The notes: generated from the sequence alone by a model not told the origin. A stretch of DNA of 64,000 nucleotides from JACSRF01 sp964504445 (GCA_964504445.1 CAZDEO010000023.1:1-64000); one strand, 5' to 3'. Shown: positions 17,811 through 26,059, counted from the first letter of the stretch. Made by a program: numbers and translations.

Positions 17811-18649
17811 GCCAGGAATTGGCGCAATTGGGCTAAGACCAGGTCGCTGCGCTGCTCGGGGAACCAATGGGTGACGCCGGGCAGCAGGTGAAACTGGGAA
17901 TCGGGGCGGCGTTGAAGTTCGGCTTCAAAGGCTTGGGTGCTGGCAATGCGGTCAATTTTGCTGCGCATGAAGAGCACGGGGAAAGGAAAAGCCAGGAATT
18001 CTGGTTCGCGTCCCAAAATGCCTAACAAGAAGAAGAGCAGTTTAATCGGCCAAAACCAGCCATCGAGGTAATGGTAGGTGTCGCGCCACGCTTCGTTGGC
18101 TGTCTCGGAGCGGTAGCCAGCAAAGCGGGTGAGGAGGTTGCCTAGCAGGTTTTGCAACGGCCGTATCCTGACGGTGTAGGGTAAAATATAAGGAATCTGG
18201 TACAGCCAGGTTAGCGCATTCAGGCCATGTTCCCACACATCATAGCGAAAGGATGAGGCGACGGACAGAGAGACCAGTTTTTCTACGGGCGGGTCGCCGT
18301 GGGTGCGTATGTAACGCCAGGTGTAGGTCGCGCCTAAGTTGTGCACTATGGGGATTAGTTGACCGGTGGGGCTTGTTGCCGCCACTTGGGCAAAAGCATC
18401 GGCCACCTCTTCATCCAGCACGCCTTGCCGCAGTTCGCGCCAGGTGGGAATGGGTGCGGGACGGGTCTGGCGATTGGGAAAAGCCAGGGTATAGATGGCG
18501 CGCCCCGCCAGCCACGGCCGTTCCCGTTCTTCCTCTGTCCAATAATCCCGCCACATCAGGGGGGAATCGGGGAAACCGTGAATGAAAACTACTGGGCTAC
18601 GGCCGTTTTCTGGCGGCTGGTAGGCTTTTTCTAAGTGACAGTAACGCAT
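17807..18649 (-). CDS. Alpha/beta hydrolase, epoxide hydrolase/dehalogenase-like, with Asn at the nucleophile position
   Basis: 280 residues from ATG 18649, chosen because AAGGG lies 5 bases before it and the upstream gene stops two bases away; an upstream ATG at 18694 would overlap that gene. HGFPDSP (24-30) gives the oxyanion-hole region; a cap domain and a C-terminal acid/His pair (RSKIDRIAS; GVTHWFPE) are present. The nucleophile elbow reads IVHNLGA (about 101-107), so where Ser (HSxG) or Asp (HDWG) is expected there is Asn104 (codon AAC, one base from GAC). Either the enzyme is inactive, is activated by deamidation, or is a non-catalytic binder. Likely co-transcribed with the App1-like gene. 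Confidence 0.85.
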   Translation of the reverse strand: MRYCHLEKAYQPPENGRSPVVFIHGFPDSPLMWRDYWTEEERERPWLAGRAIYTLAFPNRQTRPAPIPTWRELRQGVLDEEVADAFAQVAATSPTGQLIPIVHNLGATYTWRYIRTHGDPPVEKLVSLSVASSFRYDVWEHGLNALTWLYQIPYILPYTVRIRPLQNLLGNLLTRFAGYRSETANEAWRDTYHYLDGWFWPIKLLFFLLGILGREPEFLAFPFPVLFMRSKIDRIASTQAFEAELQRRPDSQFHLLPGVTHWFPEQRSDLVLAQLRQFLA

Positions 18650-18651
18650 GG

Positions 18652-19746
18652 TCACCCTTGCGGCAAAGTTTGGATAACGGCCGTATCGATCCACCCTTCA
18701 GCTGCCGCGTGTTCAGCCATAGCCAGGGTATTGTTCGTCAAAATTAGGGTAGACCCGGCCATTTTTACTTGTTCGGCTAAGCGCAGAACGGCCGTATCTC
18801 GGTCCGTCTCTGACGACACATCTCGAATGTACACAGCCAGAATGCGCCCAGGGTACATTTGCACAACCTCGGTATAGATTTCTGGATCCTGCTGCCCGCT
18901 GTCCCCAATTAGCAAAAAGGGCAGCTCTTCATAAAAGTCCAGCACTTCGCGGAGGGCATTTAGTTTGTACTGCTTATGTTGGGTTGGCAGCAGTTCCGTT
19001 TCGGTGATGCCCCAATCTCGCAAGAACAGGGGGGCTGCGGGAATGCCCTGCAACTCAAAAAAATCTACCAGCAAATCATACAAATTCCACGGGCTGCTGG
19101 AAAGGTAAACTAAAGGGTTGTGGCCCTGGTGTAGGGCGTTATAAAATTCGGCCACGCCCGGAAAAGGTAGCCGCGTTTGGGCGCTGCCCATAAACACGGT
19201 GCGGGCCATGCGCAGTAAGTCTGCGGCGTGGGAAACAACGATTGTGTCGTCAATATCGCTGATAATTCCAAAGCGAGCGGTCCGTGAGGGTACAAAGACG
19301 TGCCCGGTGGCTTGAACCGGCTCTTCTGGCTTAGGATGGCACAGGGTTAGCTCAATTTCATGCCAGGAGCCACCAGTGGCAGAAATTGGCTCTGGTAAGA
19401 CGAGGGTGATGGTGAAGTACCCTTCTTCATTTCCGGTGACGGTTTGCTCAACGTGTCCGTATCGCGCCCACACTTGGGGATAGGGGACTTCATCGCTGGC
19501 GAAACGGCCGTACATGTCTACCAGGTTATCCCACAAGGTATCGTTGTCGACGGCCGTTATCTCTTTGGGGTTGCGCAGCACACGCCCATGCAGCCGCAAC
19601 TGCTGCGCGCTGCCATAGCCCCAATAGGGGACAATTACCAAAGAGGCTGGCTTACCCAAACGCGCCGCTAAACGTTCCTTTGTGCCATCAAAACGATTCT
19701 CTAAATTAAGTGCCGCGCTATGCAGCACTTGCCGCCAGTTTTCCAC
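18652..19746 (-). CDS. App1-like phosphatidate phosphatase domain protein (DUF2183)
   Basis: 364 residues; GTG start at 19746 with GGAGGAG upstream. The C-terminal half is the App1 catalytic domain of the HAD superfamily: FGIISDIDDTIVVSHA holds the DxDxT nucleophile motif, YLSSSPWNLYDLL the second motif, HKQYKL the Lys motif and LLIGDSGQQDPEIY the acidic fourth motif. Family members dephosphorylate phosphatidate or related phospholipids. The N-terminal 165 residues are a beta-rich region (YGSAQQLRLHGRVLR, YFTITLVLP) usual for the family. No signal peptide. Downstream, two bases away, is the alpha/beta hydrolase; a role in lipid turnover is inferred for the pair. Confidence 0.92.
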   Translation of the reverse strand: MENWRQVLHSAALNLENRFDGTKERLAARLGKPASLVIVPYWGYGSAQQLRLHGRVLRNPKEITAVDNDTLWDNLVDMYGRFASDEVPYPQVWARYGHVEQTVTGNEEGYFTITLVLPEPISATGGSWHEIELTLCHPKPEEPVQATGHVFVPSRTARFGIISDIDDTIVVSHAADLLRMARTVFMGSAQTRLPFPGVAEFYNALHQGHNPLVYLSSSPWNLYDLLVDFFELQGIPAAPLFLRDWGITETELLPTQHKQYKLNALREVLDFYEELPFLLIGDSGQQDPEIYTEVVQMYPGRILAVYIRDVSSETDRDTAVLRLAEQVKMAGSTLILTNNTLAMAEHAAAEGWIDTAVIQTLPQG

Positions 19747-19951
19747 ACACTCCTCCAGCTTAAATGATGATTACAAATGCTATCCCTTCACAGCATTCTT
19801 GGCAATAACCACAGGTTATTCATTTGCCCGCAGCCATCCTTTTATGTTGTAAGCACATTCGTAAGTAAAATTGATAAAATTCTATAGAGCTTGATCCCTT
19901 TTTAACGAAAGTTACGCTACTGGCAAATTATCCTGGAGGTAGTTAATTATC

Positions 19952-21244
19952 ATGAGTGATGTGATTATTATCGGCGGTGGACCGGCTGGCTCTGCATTGG
20001 GTTGTTATCTATCAAAAGCAGGTATTAGCAACACAATATTAGAAAAGGCAATCCATCCTCGCCCCCACGTTGGGGAATCAATGGTGACTTCGTCAACCCG
20101 CGTTTTCCAAGAAATTGGTTTTTTGGAAGTGATGGAACGCGAAGGGTTTGTGAAAAAATATGGAGCAACATGGCATGCTCCTTCAAACCGCGGCAAGTTT
20201 GCTATTGCCTTTGGTGAGTTTCCTCAGGAGGGGATTGAGCAAGATTACACCTATCATGTTGATCGCAGCAAATTTGACTTGTTGCTATTGAAACAAGCTG
20301 AAGCCTTGGGTTCCAAAGTTGTGCAAGGGGTCACTGTCAAACGCGTACTGCTTGATGAAAACGGCCGTGCCTACGGCGTTCGCGCAGCCATTGACCAGGC
20401 AGAATTTGATCTTCACGCCAAAGTTATTGTCGATGCTTCTGGACGAGACACACTTTTAGGTCGCCAACTACGCATAAAAGAAAAAGACGCCATCTTTAAT
20501 CAATACGCCGTCCATGCCTGGTTTGAAGGCGTAAACCGGGGCAATGATGAAAGCAAAGACCACATACACATCTATTTTCTGCCTGTTGAACGGGGTTGGG
20601 TCTGGCAAATTCCTATTACTGAAGAAATCACATCAGTAGGAGTCGTTGTAGACAAAGAAGTCTTCAAGGAAATTTTCACAGATATGGATGGTTATTTCCA
20701 AAAAATGGTCCATACCAACGAAAATCTAGCCCAGGCACTCGAAGACGCCCGGCGCATTAACGAATTCAAAACAGAAGGCGATTACAGCTACAGCATGACA
20801 AAATTTGTTGGTGATGGGTATCTTATGGTCGGAGATGCGGCACGCTTCGTAGATCCTATCTTCTCTTCCGGCGTAAGCATCGCATTATACAGTGCAAAGT
20901 ACGCTGCTGAAGTAATATCCCAAGCATTTGCCACCAATGACTTTAGCGAAAACGTCTTCCAACCTTACGAGGAAAGATTACGTGCCGGTGCAAATGTCTG
21001 GTACGAATTTATTCGCCTCTACTACAAGCTCCTGCCTTTGTTCACCCACTTCATCCAGTCGTCCCAATATCGCCTGCAAGTTTTACAGTTATTGCAGGGA
21101 GAGGTGTTTGACCGCCAAAACGTCCCCGTTTTAGACGCTATGCGTAACTATATCGAAGCCGTTGAACGCACCCAAGGTCACTTCTTCAAAGCCCATTTAA
21201 CGGATATCTCCATTGATCCTGTAACGGAAGGGGCCGAATGGTAA
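19952..21244 (+). CDS. Flavin-dependent halogenase-like oxidoreductase, copy 1
   Basis: 430 residues. FAD-binding GGGPAG at 8-13; PRPHVGES (37-43); VIVDASGRDTLLGRQL; the halogenase signature WxWxIP as GWVWQIP (W216, W218, I220, P221); GDAARFVDPIFSSGVS at 294-309. FVKKYGATW (66-74) places Lys69 where pyrrole/phenol halogenases keep the catalytic Lys that carries the chloramine or guides HOCl. Family members use FADH2, O2 and halide and need a partner flavin reductase, which is not seen nearby. No PKS, NRPS or carrier-protein gene is in the window, so a free small-molecule substrate is more likely. GGAGGT lies 11 bases before the ATG. Halogenation versus another FAD chemistry cannot be settled from sequence. 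Confidence 0.83.
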   Translation: MSDVIIIGGGPAGSALGCYLSKAGISNTILEKAIHPRPHVGESMVTSSTRVFQEIGFLEVMEREGFVKKYGATWHAPSNRGKFAIAFGEFPQEGIEQDYTYHVDRSKFDLLLLKQAEALGSKVVQGVTVKRVLLDENGRAYGVRAAIDQAEFDLHAKVIVDASGRDTLLGRQLRIKEKDAIFNQYAVHAWFEGVNRGNDESKDHIHIYFLPVERGWVWQIPITEEITSVGVVVDKEVFKEIFTDMDGYFQKMVHTNENLAQALEDARRINEFKTEGDYSYSMTKFVGDGYLMVGDAARFVDPIFSSGVSIALYSAKYAAEVISQAFATNDFSENVFQPYEERLRAGANVWYEFIRLYYKLLPLFTHFIQSSQYRLQVLQLLQGEVFDRQNVPVLDAMRNYIEAVERTQGHFFKAHLTDISIDPVTEGAEW

Positions 21245-21287
21245 AATGCTTTAACAGCAAAGGTATTTCCTACAAAAAAGGTGTAAC

Positions 21288-21370
21288 CGTTCAGACTTTT
21301 GAAGTTTATTCCCCTGGCAATCGCATCATTTGACGATCAAAACTTCAAAAGTCTGCAGAGGGACTGAACG
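21288..21370. repeat. Extended inverted repeat downstream of halogenase copy 1
   Basis: 16-base perfect arms (21292-21307 and 21340-21355, starting CAGACTTTTGAAG) plus outer arms CGTTCA (21288-21293) and TGAACG (21365-21370), the latter separated by a 9-base bulge on the right. TACAAAAAAGG and TACAAAAAGG flank the two sides as near direct repeats. It could be a terminator-like stem or a small mobile-repeat remnant. Confidence 0.6.
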
Positions 21371-21430
21371 CTTACAAAAAGGTAGTGGTTCCTTATTCTT
21401 TTAGAATTATACGCTGAATAATTTTTACTG

Positions 21431-21459
21431 AATCGTCGTGAAAATCACGGCGATTTTTT
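21431..21459 (+). terminator. Intrinsic terminator after halogenase copy 1
   Basis: Arms AATCGTCGTGA (21431-21441) and TCACGGCGATT (21445-21455), with one G-U pair in the RNA and a 3-base loop, followed directly by a T tract ending at 21459. It separates the two halogenase genes into different transcripts. Confidence 0.82.
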
Positions 21460-21659
21460 GTATAAAGATATTTCTCGCTTGTTCATCAGCATCAGAGCTT
21501 TGCGGCCTTTTGCATTTTACCTGGTAAGGTATGGGAGAGGCTAAATGCCGTCTGCTGCAACCGTCAAGGAATCTTTTGCCTTCGATTCGGCAAACAGGCG
21601 TAAGACTACCTGAAAGTTTTTTAACTCACTATACTACATTGTCAGGAAAGAATTTTGAC

Positions 21660-21718
21660 TTTCCCGGAAGCTGAGAAGGCGTCTTTGCCAGAGCGCTTAG
21701 TTCGCAGCTTCCGGGAAA
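21660..21718. promoter_or_regulatory. Inverted repeat in the leader of halogenase copy 2
   Basis: Perfect 14-base arms TTTCCCGGAAGCTG (21660-21673) and CAGCTTCCGGGAAA (21705-21718) with a 31-base centre, 128 bases before the ATG. It could be an operator dyad or a structured 5' leader stem. Confidence 0.5.
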
Positions 21719-21845
21719 ATGATGAATAAAACTTTTGTTACAGTATAATACTGTCAGACGCTGGTTTGGGTGCAGAATAACAAAACACCCCCAAAACTGT
21801 AAAAAAATTGAATAGATGCTTTCATTTCAGTGGAGGAACTAGGTT

Positions 21846-23159
21846 ATGAGCGATGTCATCATTATTGGTGGGGGTCCCGCAGGCGCGACCCTCGGGTGTT
21901 ACCTTTCATTGGCTGGGATCAGCAATATCATCATTGAAAAAGCAAATCATCCCCGACCACACGTAGGTGAATCTCTCGTCACAAACACAACGCGAATTTT
22001 TGGCGAAATCGGCTTTTTGCCGGTCATGGAAAAGGAGGGGTTTGTGCACAAATATGGGGCAACCTGGCATTCGCCTGTTGGTCACGGCAGTTTTAGTATC
22101 GTGTTTTCCGACTTCCCTTTAGATGGCGTTAATCAACCTTATAGCTACCACATTGAACGCGGAAAATTTGACACTTTGCTTTTGAAACATGCTGAGCAAC
22201 TTGGTTCCACCGTTTATCAGGGGGTTCCAGTATCTCGGGTTTTATTCAATGATAAGGACACAGCCTGTGGCGTACAGGTCAAATTGGGGGGGCAGAGCGT
22301 CGATATTAAGGGAAAAATTGTTGTTGACGCCAGCGGGCGTGGTACGTTAATGGGGCGGCAGTTGCAGATTAAGAAAAAAGACGCCTTGTTCAATCAATAT
22401 GCTATTCATGGTTGGTTTGAAAACGTCAATCGTGGTCCAGAAGAAACGGCCGAGTATATCCATATCTACTTCTTGCCCGTCGAACGTGGCTGGGTCTGGC
22501 AAATCCCTATCTCCGACACGGTTACCTCCATGGGTGTCGTTACTGAAAAGGAGCAATTCAAAAGTTCCAAATTGAATTTGGAAAGTTATTTTGAAAAGCA
22601 CATTGACATGAGCGAATCTCTCAAACAAGCCATGAGCAATGTGCGGCAAGTACGAGAGTTCGAAGTGGAAGGTGATTACAGTTACAGCATGAGTAATTTT
22701 GTAGGCAATGGATGGCTATTGATTGGTGACGCGGCGCGTTTTGTGGACCCAATTTTTTCTTCAGGTATCAGTGTCGCCATGCACAGCGCAAAATTTGCTT
22801 CAGAAGCAATTATTGCGGCTCTTCAAGCAAAGGATGTTGGCATACACATGCTTATGCCGTATGAAAACCGTCTACGCACTGGTGTGGAAATTTGGTATGA
22901 GTTTATTCGCCTATATTATAAACTGCTGCCTGTCTTCACCATTTTTATTCAAAAACCCCAGTATCGTTTACAAGTACACCGTTTGTTGCAAGGTGAGGTT
23001 TTTGACAGGCAGGAAGCGCCGGTTTTACAAGCTATGCGCGACTATATTGCGATGGTTGAAAAGTCAGAAAACCATCTTTTTAAGCAGCAATTGTTAAACA
23101 TACCCCTAGATGATTTGCACGATTTAGACCTAACGCAGGCTGTATTACCATCTGAATAA
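21846..23159 (+). CDS. Flavin-dependent halogenase-like oxidoreductase, copy 2
   Basis: 437 residues, close paralogue of the gene at 19952-21244 over its whole length. It shares GGGPAG (8-13), PRPHVGES, the WxWxIP signature in GWVWQIP, and GDAARFVDPIFSSGIS. In FVHKYGATW only Lys69 of the KK pair in copy 1 is kept, which marks Lys69 as the functionally conserved one. The ATG follows GGAGGA by 8-9 bases. Differences in residues 77-95 (PVGHGSFSIVFSDFPLDG versus SNRGKFAIAFGEFPQEG) fall near the active site and suggest different substrates. The two copies are separated by a terminator, so they are probably regulated independently. AT-richer than the surrounding genes. Confidence 0.83.
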   Translation: MSDVIIIGGGPAGATLGCYLSLAGISNIIIEKANHPRPHVGESLVTNTTRIFGEIGFLPVMEKEGFVHKYGATWHSPVGHGSFSIVFSDFPLDGVNQPYSYHIERGKFDTLLLKHAEQLGSTVYQGVPVSRVLFNDKDTACGVQVKLGGQSVDIKGKIVVDASGRGTLMGRQLQIKKKDALFNQYAIHGWFENVNRGPEETAEYIHIYFLPVERGWVWQIPISDTVTSMGVVTEKEQFKSSKLNLESYFEKHIDMSESLKQAMSNVRQVREFEVEGDYSYSMSNFVGNGWLLIGDAARFVDPIFSSGISVAMHSAKFASEAIIAALQAKDVGIHMLMPYENRLRTGVEIWYEFIRLYYKLLPVFTIFIQKPQYRLQVHRLLQGEVFDRQEAPVLQAMRDYIAMVEKSENHLFKQQLLNIPLDDLHDLDLTQAVLPSE

Positions 23160-23164
23160 TTGGG

Positions 23165-24784
23165 TTACGGCCGTTTCTCTGCGACTAGCACAATATTGGT
23201 TGGGGGCCAGGGCAACGGCCGTAACGCCCCACCTTCTCGCACAAACAATGTCAGCTTTCCCGCCCAGCGGTTCTCCACGATCCAAGGGTTGGTATAGGTG
23301 CGTGACCCCTTTTCCGGCTCGTGGGGCGTCTCTAACACCGTAAAGCCCGCCTGAACCAACGCCCCTTGCCAATCGCTGAAGGCCCAAAAAGCAAAAGCCT
23401 CGTGCATTTCGCTGTCCCAATTGTCAATGTAATCCTTTTTGCTCATAAACTCCACCGCACCGCGCAAGGGCAGCACGGCATAAGTTTGGCCTTCCACCTG
23501 TTCAAGGCGATACGCTCCCACTCCCGGCTTGAAATCCCGGGCAAAGCGCAGGAAACGGCCGTAAGTAGACACCCCCGCCAGGTACTGCTCCAGCGCCTCG
23601 CCAGCTACAAATTCAGCAAATACGTCATCAGAACGGCCGTCAGCCGTTGCCAGCCACAGATACACCTCCCGCTCCCCATCCTCTGGTCCCACCACATCCC
23701 GAATCAGCAGCCGCCCGCCCCGTCGCGTTTGGGCAAACTTCAGCGCCAGATAGGCATGCACACTAGCTGCACCTGCCCCATAGGACCACAATTCATGGGC
23801 AGTAGAATTACAAATAGTCGTATCAATGGCACCCTCTTCAAACACAGGGTGCATGATGTTACGCTGGTGGAAATAGACATAACTACCACCAAAATCCCCC
23901 GCACGCTGGCGTTCGCGGCAGCGGGCAATAAATTCAGCAGCAATGTCAATGCCAATGAGATCGGAGTCCGGAAAATCGCGGGCAATCAACGCCAACAGTG
24001 CCCCATCAGCACACCCCTCGTCCACAATTTTGCCCGGCACAATAGCCTCCTTCAAATCATCATACTTAATTTGCATGATGGTCGGATTGCTCATGCCGTA
24101 AGCATAGCTGGCATAGTCCCGCTCCTCCGTCAGACCGCCAGCGCCATTGAGCAGCGGGTCCCGCCACAGGCGCAGCACGCGGCGCGGAATGTCTGGAAAG
24201 TCCTGCCACAGGTCAAAGGTTGCCGGCGCCAATTCCGCCCGCACCACCGCCGACACCGGCCAATCCTCGCCAGCGCGGACAATTTTCTGGATGAGATCGT
24301 TGGGCGTCGGAGGAGTTGCCGGATGGCCTAATTCCGCCGGTAGGATGGCAAAACCCAACTGCGCATACTGCTCAATAACGGCCGTCGTCGAACACAACAC
24401 CACGCAATTTTCCGGCGTCAGGCGCAGGTTGCCTTCGGTCTGCTCTTCAATTTCTTTGAGGGTATAGGTGGCAAACCGGGGCGTGGGGCGAAAATGGGGA
24501 ATGCCAATAATGCGGTAGCGCACGCCAAAAGTCATTTCCAGTGGTCGGGCAAAGCGGTCCACGCCAATAGCCCGCACGTGAAAAGGAATAGGGTTATAAC
24601 GAGAATTCGACTGGTTAGCCGAGGTAATGGCAAAGATAATATGGTCGAGGTGGTCAGGCACCACTGGCGCATGTCCCCGCCAAAAATTCAGCCCTTCCAA
24701 TGGCATCTGCAAAATGGTACGCAAATACTGCTCCTGAAAAGCGGTGTTCAGCAAATGACGGCCTGGAAAGAGCAAATAAGTCAT
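23165..24784 (-). CDS. Fusion of NMNAT-like nucleotidylyltransferase domain and SAM methyltransferase
   Basis: 539 residues from ATG 24784; upstream ATG 24814 and TTG 24820 are in frame, but a -10-like TACGAT seven bases before 24784 and a start directly at the first strand (MTYLLFPGRH) favour the short form. Residues 1-190 resemble NMN adenylyltransferases: FPGRH at the first strand, IIFAITSANQSNSRYNPIPF like the archaeal GSAQESHTxxNPFT segment, but the HxGH nucleotide-binding motif is not present. Residues about 230-400 form a class I methyltransferase with a glycine-rich loop IVDEGCADGALL, acidic IGIDIAAEF and a QRNIMHP segment. The C-terminal 130 residues are unassigned. Such a combination is not familiar to me; RNA or cofactor modification is possible. 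Confidence 0.72.
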   Translation of the reverse strand: MTYLLFPGRHLLNTAFQEQYLRTILQMPLEGLNFWRGHAPVVPDHLDHIIFAITSANQSNSRYNPIPFHVRAIGVDRFARPLEMTFGVRYRIIGIPHFRPTPRFATYTLKEIEEQTEGNLRLTPENCVVLCSTTAVIEQYAQLGFAILPAELGHPATPPTPNDLIQKIVRAGEDWPVSAVVRAELAPATFDLWQDFPDIPRRVLRLWRDPLLNGAGGLTEERDYASYAYGMSNPTIMQIKYDDLKEAIVPGKIVDEGCADGALLALIARDFPDSDLIGIDIAAEFIARCRERQRAGDFGGSYVYFHQRNIMHPVFEEGAIDTTICNSTAHELWSYGAGAASVHAYLALKFAQTRRGGRLLIRDVVGPEDGEREVYLWLATADGRSDDVFAEFVAGEALEQYLAGVSTYGRFLRFARDFKPGVGAYRLEQVEGQTYAVLPLRGAVEFMSKKDYIDNWDSEMHEAFAFWAFSDWQGALVQAGFTVLETPHEPEKGSRTYTNPWIVENRWAGKLTLFVREGGALRPLPWPPTNIVLVAEKRP

Positions 24785-24791
24785 GGCGCCA

Positions 24792-24797
24792 ATCGTA
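24792..24797 (-). promoter_or_regulatory. Candidate leaderless -10 element for the fusion methyltransferase
   Basis: TACGAT on the minus strand, 7 bases before ATG 24784, with no Shine-Dalgarno sequence nearby. Confidence 0.35.
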
Positions 24798-24900
24798 AAA
24801 GATTTGCCGGGCATAAGCAACCGCTAAATGCGGGTGATTAGTGAAACGTCACCTCCCTTTCCCACGTATACGTCTGTAAGCACACTAGGAGAAATGAAAG

Positions 24901-25341
24901 ATGGTCCAAAAAACAGAACAAACTCAAGACGAACGCCTGATGGCCGGACTGGCCCACGGCTCTATTCTGCTACCCATGTGGGGGCTTATTTTGTCTGGCT
25001 TAATTTTTGTCACCCAGCGCGAAAAATCTGAATACGTACGCCAGCAAGCGGCGCAAGCCGTTGGGTGGCAGGCCGCTCTCATTGTCACTTTCATTGCGGG
25101 CATGGGCTGCTACATGGTGATCTTTTTCGGTATCATTGGCGGCCTCATTATAACCGAGGGGGCGGCAACTGGCGGGCCGCCTCCAGCCTTTTTCCTGGGC
25201 TTTGGCGTCATGGGGTTGATAATGCTGGCAATGTTCGCCTTTATGGTCATTGGCGTCTTCGGGGCTGTGCGCGCCATTCAGGGCCGGCCGTTTCGCTATC
25301 CCCTGGTGGGTGGCTTTGTGGCGCGCTACCTGGCTCAGTAA
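24901..25341 (+). CDS. DUF4870 (Tic20-like) small membrane protein
   Basis: 146 residues. The start region DERLMAGLAHGSILLPMWG and the QREKSEYVRQQAAQAVGWQ segment between the first two helices are hallmarks of DUF4870. Three to four membrane helices follow (about 22-42, 62-92, 100-130), and the C-terminal FRYPLVGGFVARYL is also typical. AGGAG lies upstream of the ATG. Function is not established for the family. The YceI-like gene follows after 49 bases but has its own promoter-like element. Confidence 0.85.
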   Translation: MVQKTEQTQDERLMAGLAHGSILLPMWGLILSGLIFVTQREKSEYVRQQAAQAVGWQAALIVTFIAGMGCYMVIFFGIIGGLIITEGAATGGPPPAFFLGFGVMGLIMLAMFAFMVIGVFGAVRAIQGRPFRYPLVGGFVARYLAQ

Positions 25342-25377
25342 TGGCTGAGGAAAACGGCCGTTTCCCCACCATCACGC

Positions 25378-25383
25378 TACAAT
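25378..25383 (+). promoter_or_regulatory. Candidate leaderless -10 element for the YceI-like gene
   Basis: TACAAT seven bases before ATG 25391, with no Shine-Dalgarno sequence in between. Confidence 0.4.
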
Positions 25384-25390
25384 TCACCCC

Positions 25391-26059
25391 ATGAAAAACA
25401 AAGGACTCTACATCCTCATCGCTTTGGGGGGTCTAACGGCCGTAGCCCTGTTTCTGCTGCTGCGACAGCCGGGCAATGCCCCCGCCCCCCTGCCGGAGAC
25501 CGCCCATTTGGCCGCCAACGGCCGTACCCTATACACCCTCACCCCCGCCAGCCAGGCCCGCTTCATCCTGGGCGAAACCCTGCGCGGCTCCCCTACCACC
25601 GTCGTCGGCGTTACCAACCAGGTTAGCGGGCAACTGGCCCTCACCCTGGACGACCTGACCACGGCCGAACTCAGCCCCATTCAGATAGCCGCTGCGGACC
25701 TGACCACCGACAACAACCTGCGCAACAGCGCCATCCGCACCTACATCCTCTACACCAACAGCCATCCCATCATCACCTTTACCCCCACCAGCATCAGCGG
25801 GCTGCCACCGCAAGCCGTCATTGAGCAGCCATTGGCCTTCTCCATCACCGGCAACCTGACCATGATCGGCATCACCCATGAAGTCACTTTTGACGGGACG
25901 GCCGTTGCCGAAACCCCCACGCGCATCACCGGCACAGTCGCCGCCACCATTGACCGCACCCGGTGGGAACTGGCAATCCCCCGCGTGCAGGGCGTCGCCA
26001 ATGTGGATGAATCCGTCCTGCTAGAACTAGATTTTGTTGCCGAGGCTGGCGGCCAGTAA
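25391..26059 (+). CDS. YceI-family protein with N-terminal membrane anchor
   Basis: 222 residues: a signal anchor (about 6-24), a short Pro/Ala linker, then a YceI domain (about 45-220), an extended beta-barrel that binds isoprenoid-like lipids. Characteristic phrases are YTLTPASQARFILGE, TTVVGVTNQVSGQLAL, DNNLRNSAIRTYIL, PIITFTPTSI, FSITGNLTMIGITHEV and the closing LLELDFVAE. The protein is predicted to face outward. The plus-strand transcript is likely leaderless. Specific lipid unknown. Confidence 0.9.
   Translation: MKNKGLYILIALGGLTAVALFLLLRQPGNAPAPLPETAHLAANGRTLYTLTPASQARFILGETLRGSPTTVVGVTNQVSGQLALTLDDLTTAELSPIQIAAADLTTDNNLRNSAIRTYILYTNSHPIITFTPTSISGLPPQAVIEQPLAFSITGNLTMIGITHEVTFDGTAVAETPTRITGTVAATIDRTRWELAIPRVQGVANVDESVLLELDFVAEAGGQ

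Larger units (their letters stand above)
21245..21845. other. 601-base gene-free spacer with several hairpins between the halogenase genes
   Basis: No coding signal was recognised. The spacer contains an extended inverted repeat (21288-21370), an intrinsic terminator (21431-21459), nested short stems (GCATTT 21512-21517 with AAATGC 21543-21548; TTTGCC 21575-21580 with GGCAAA 21589-21594) and a 14-base inverted repeat (21660-21718). The stretch from about 21470 to 21840 would be the promoter and leader of the second halogenase. Shine-Dalgarno GGAGGA precedes its ATG. I could not match it to a known riboswitch. Confidence 0.55.

Noticed and set aside
21288..21370. Insertion sequence or MITE around the inverted repeat.
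   Set aside because: No transposase and no clear target-site duplication; near direct repeats TACAAAAA could be chance.
21571..21600. TTCGATT between complementary arms, resembling a tRNA or tmRNA T-arm.
   Set aside because: The base before TTCGATT is C and faces C, so the conserved closing pair of a T-loop is missing, and no acceptor or anticodon arms surround it.
21500..21720. Possible known riboswitch (cobalamin, c-di-GMP or similar) before halogenase copy 2.
   Set aside because: Stems are present but none of the conserved core sequences that I know could be placed.
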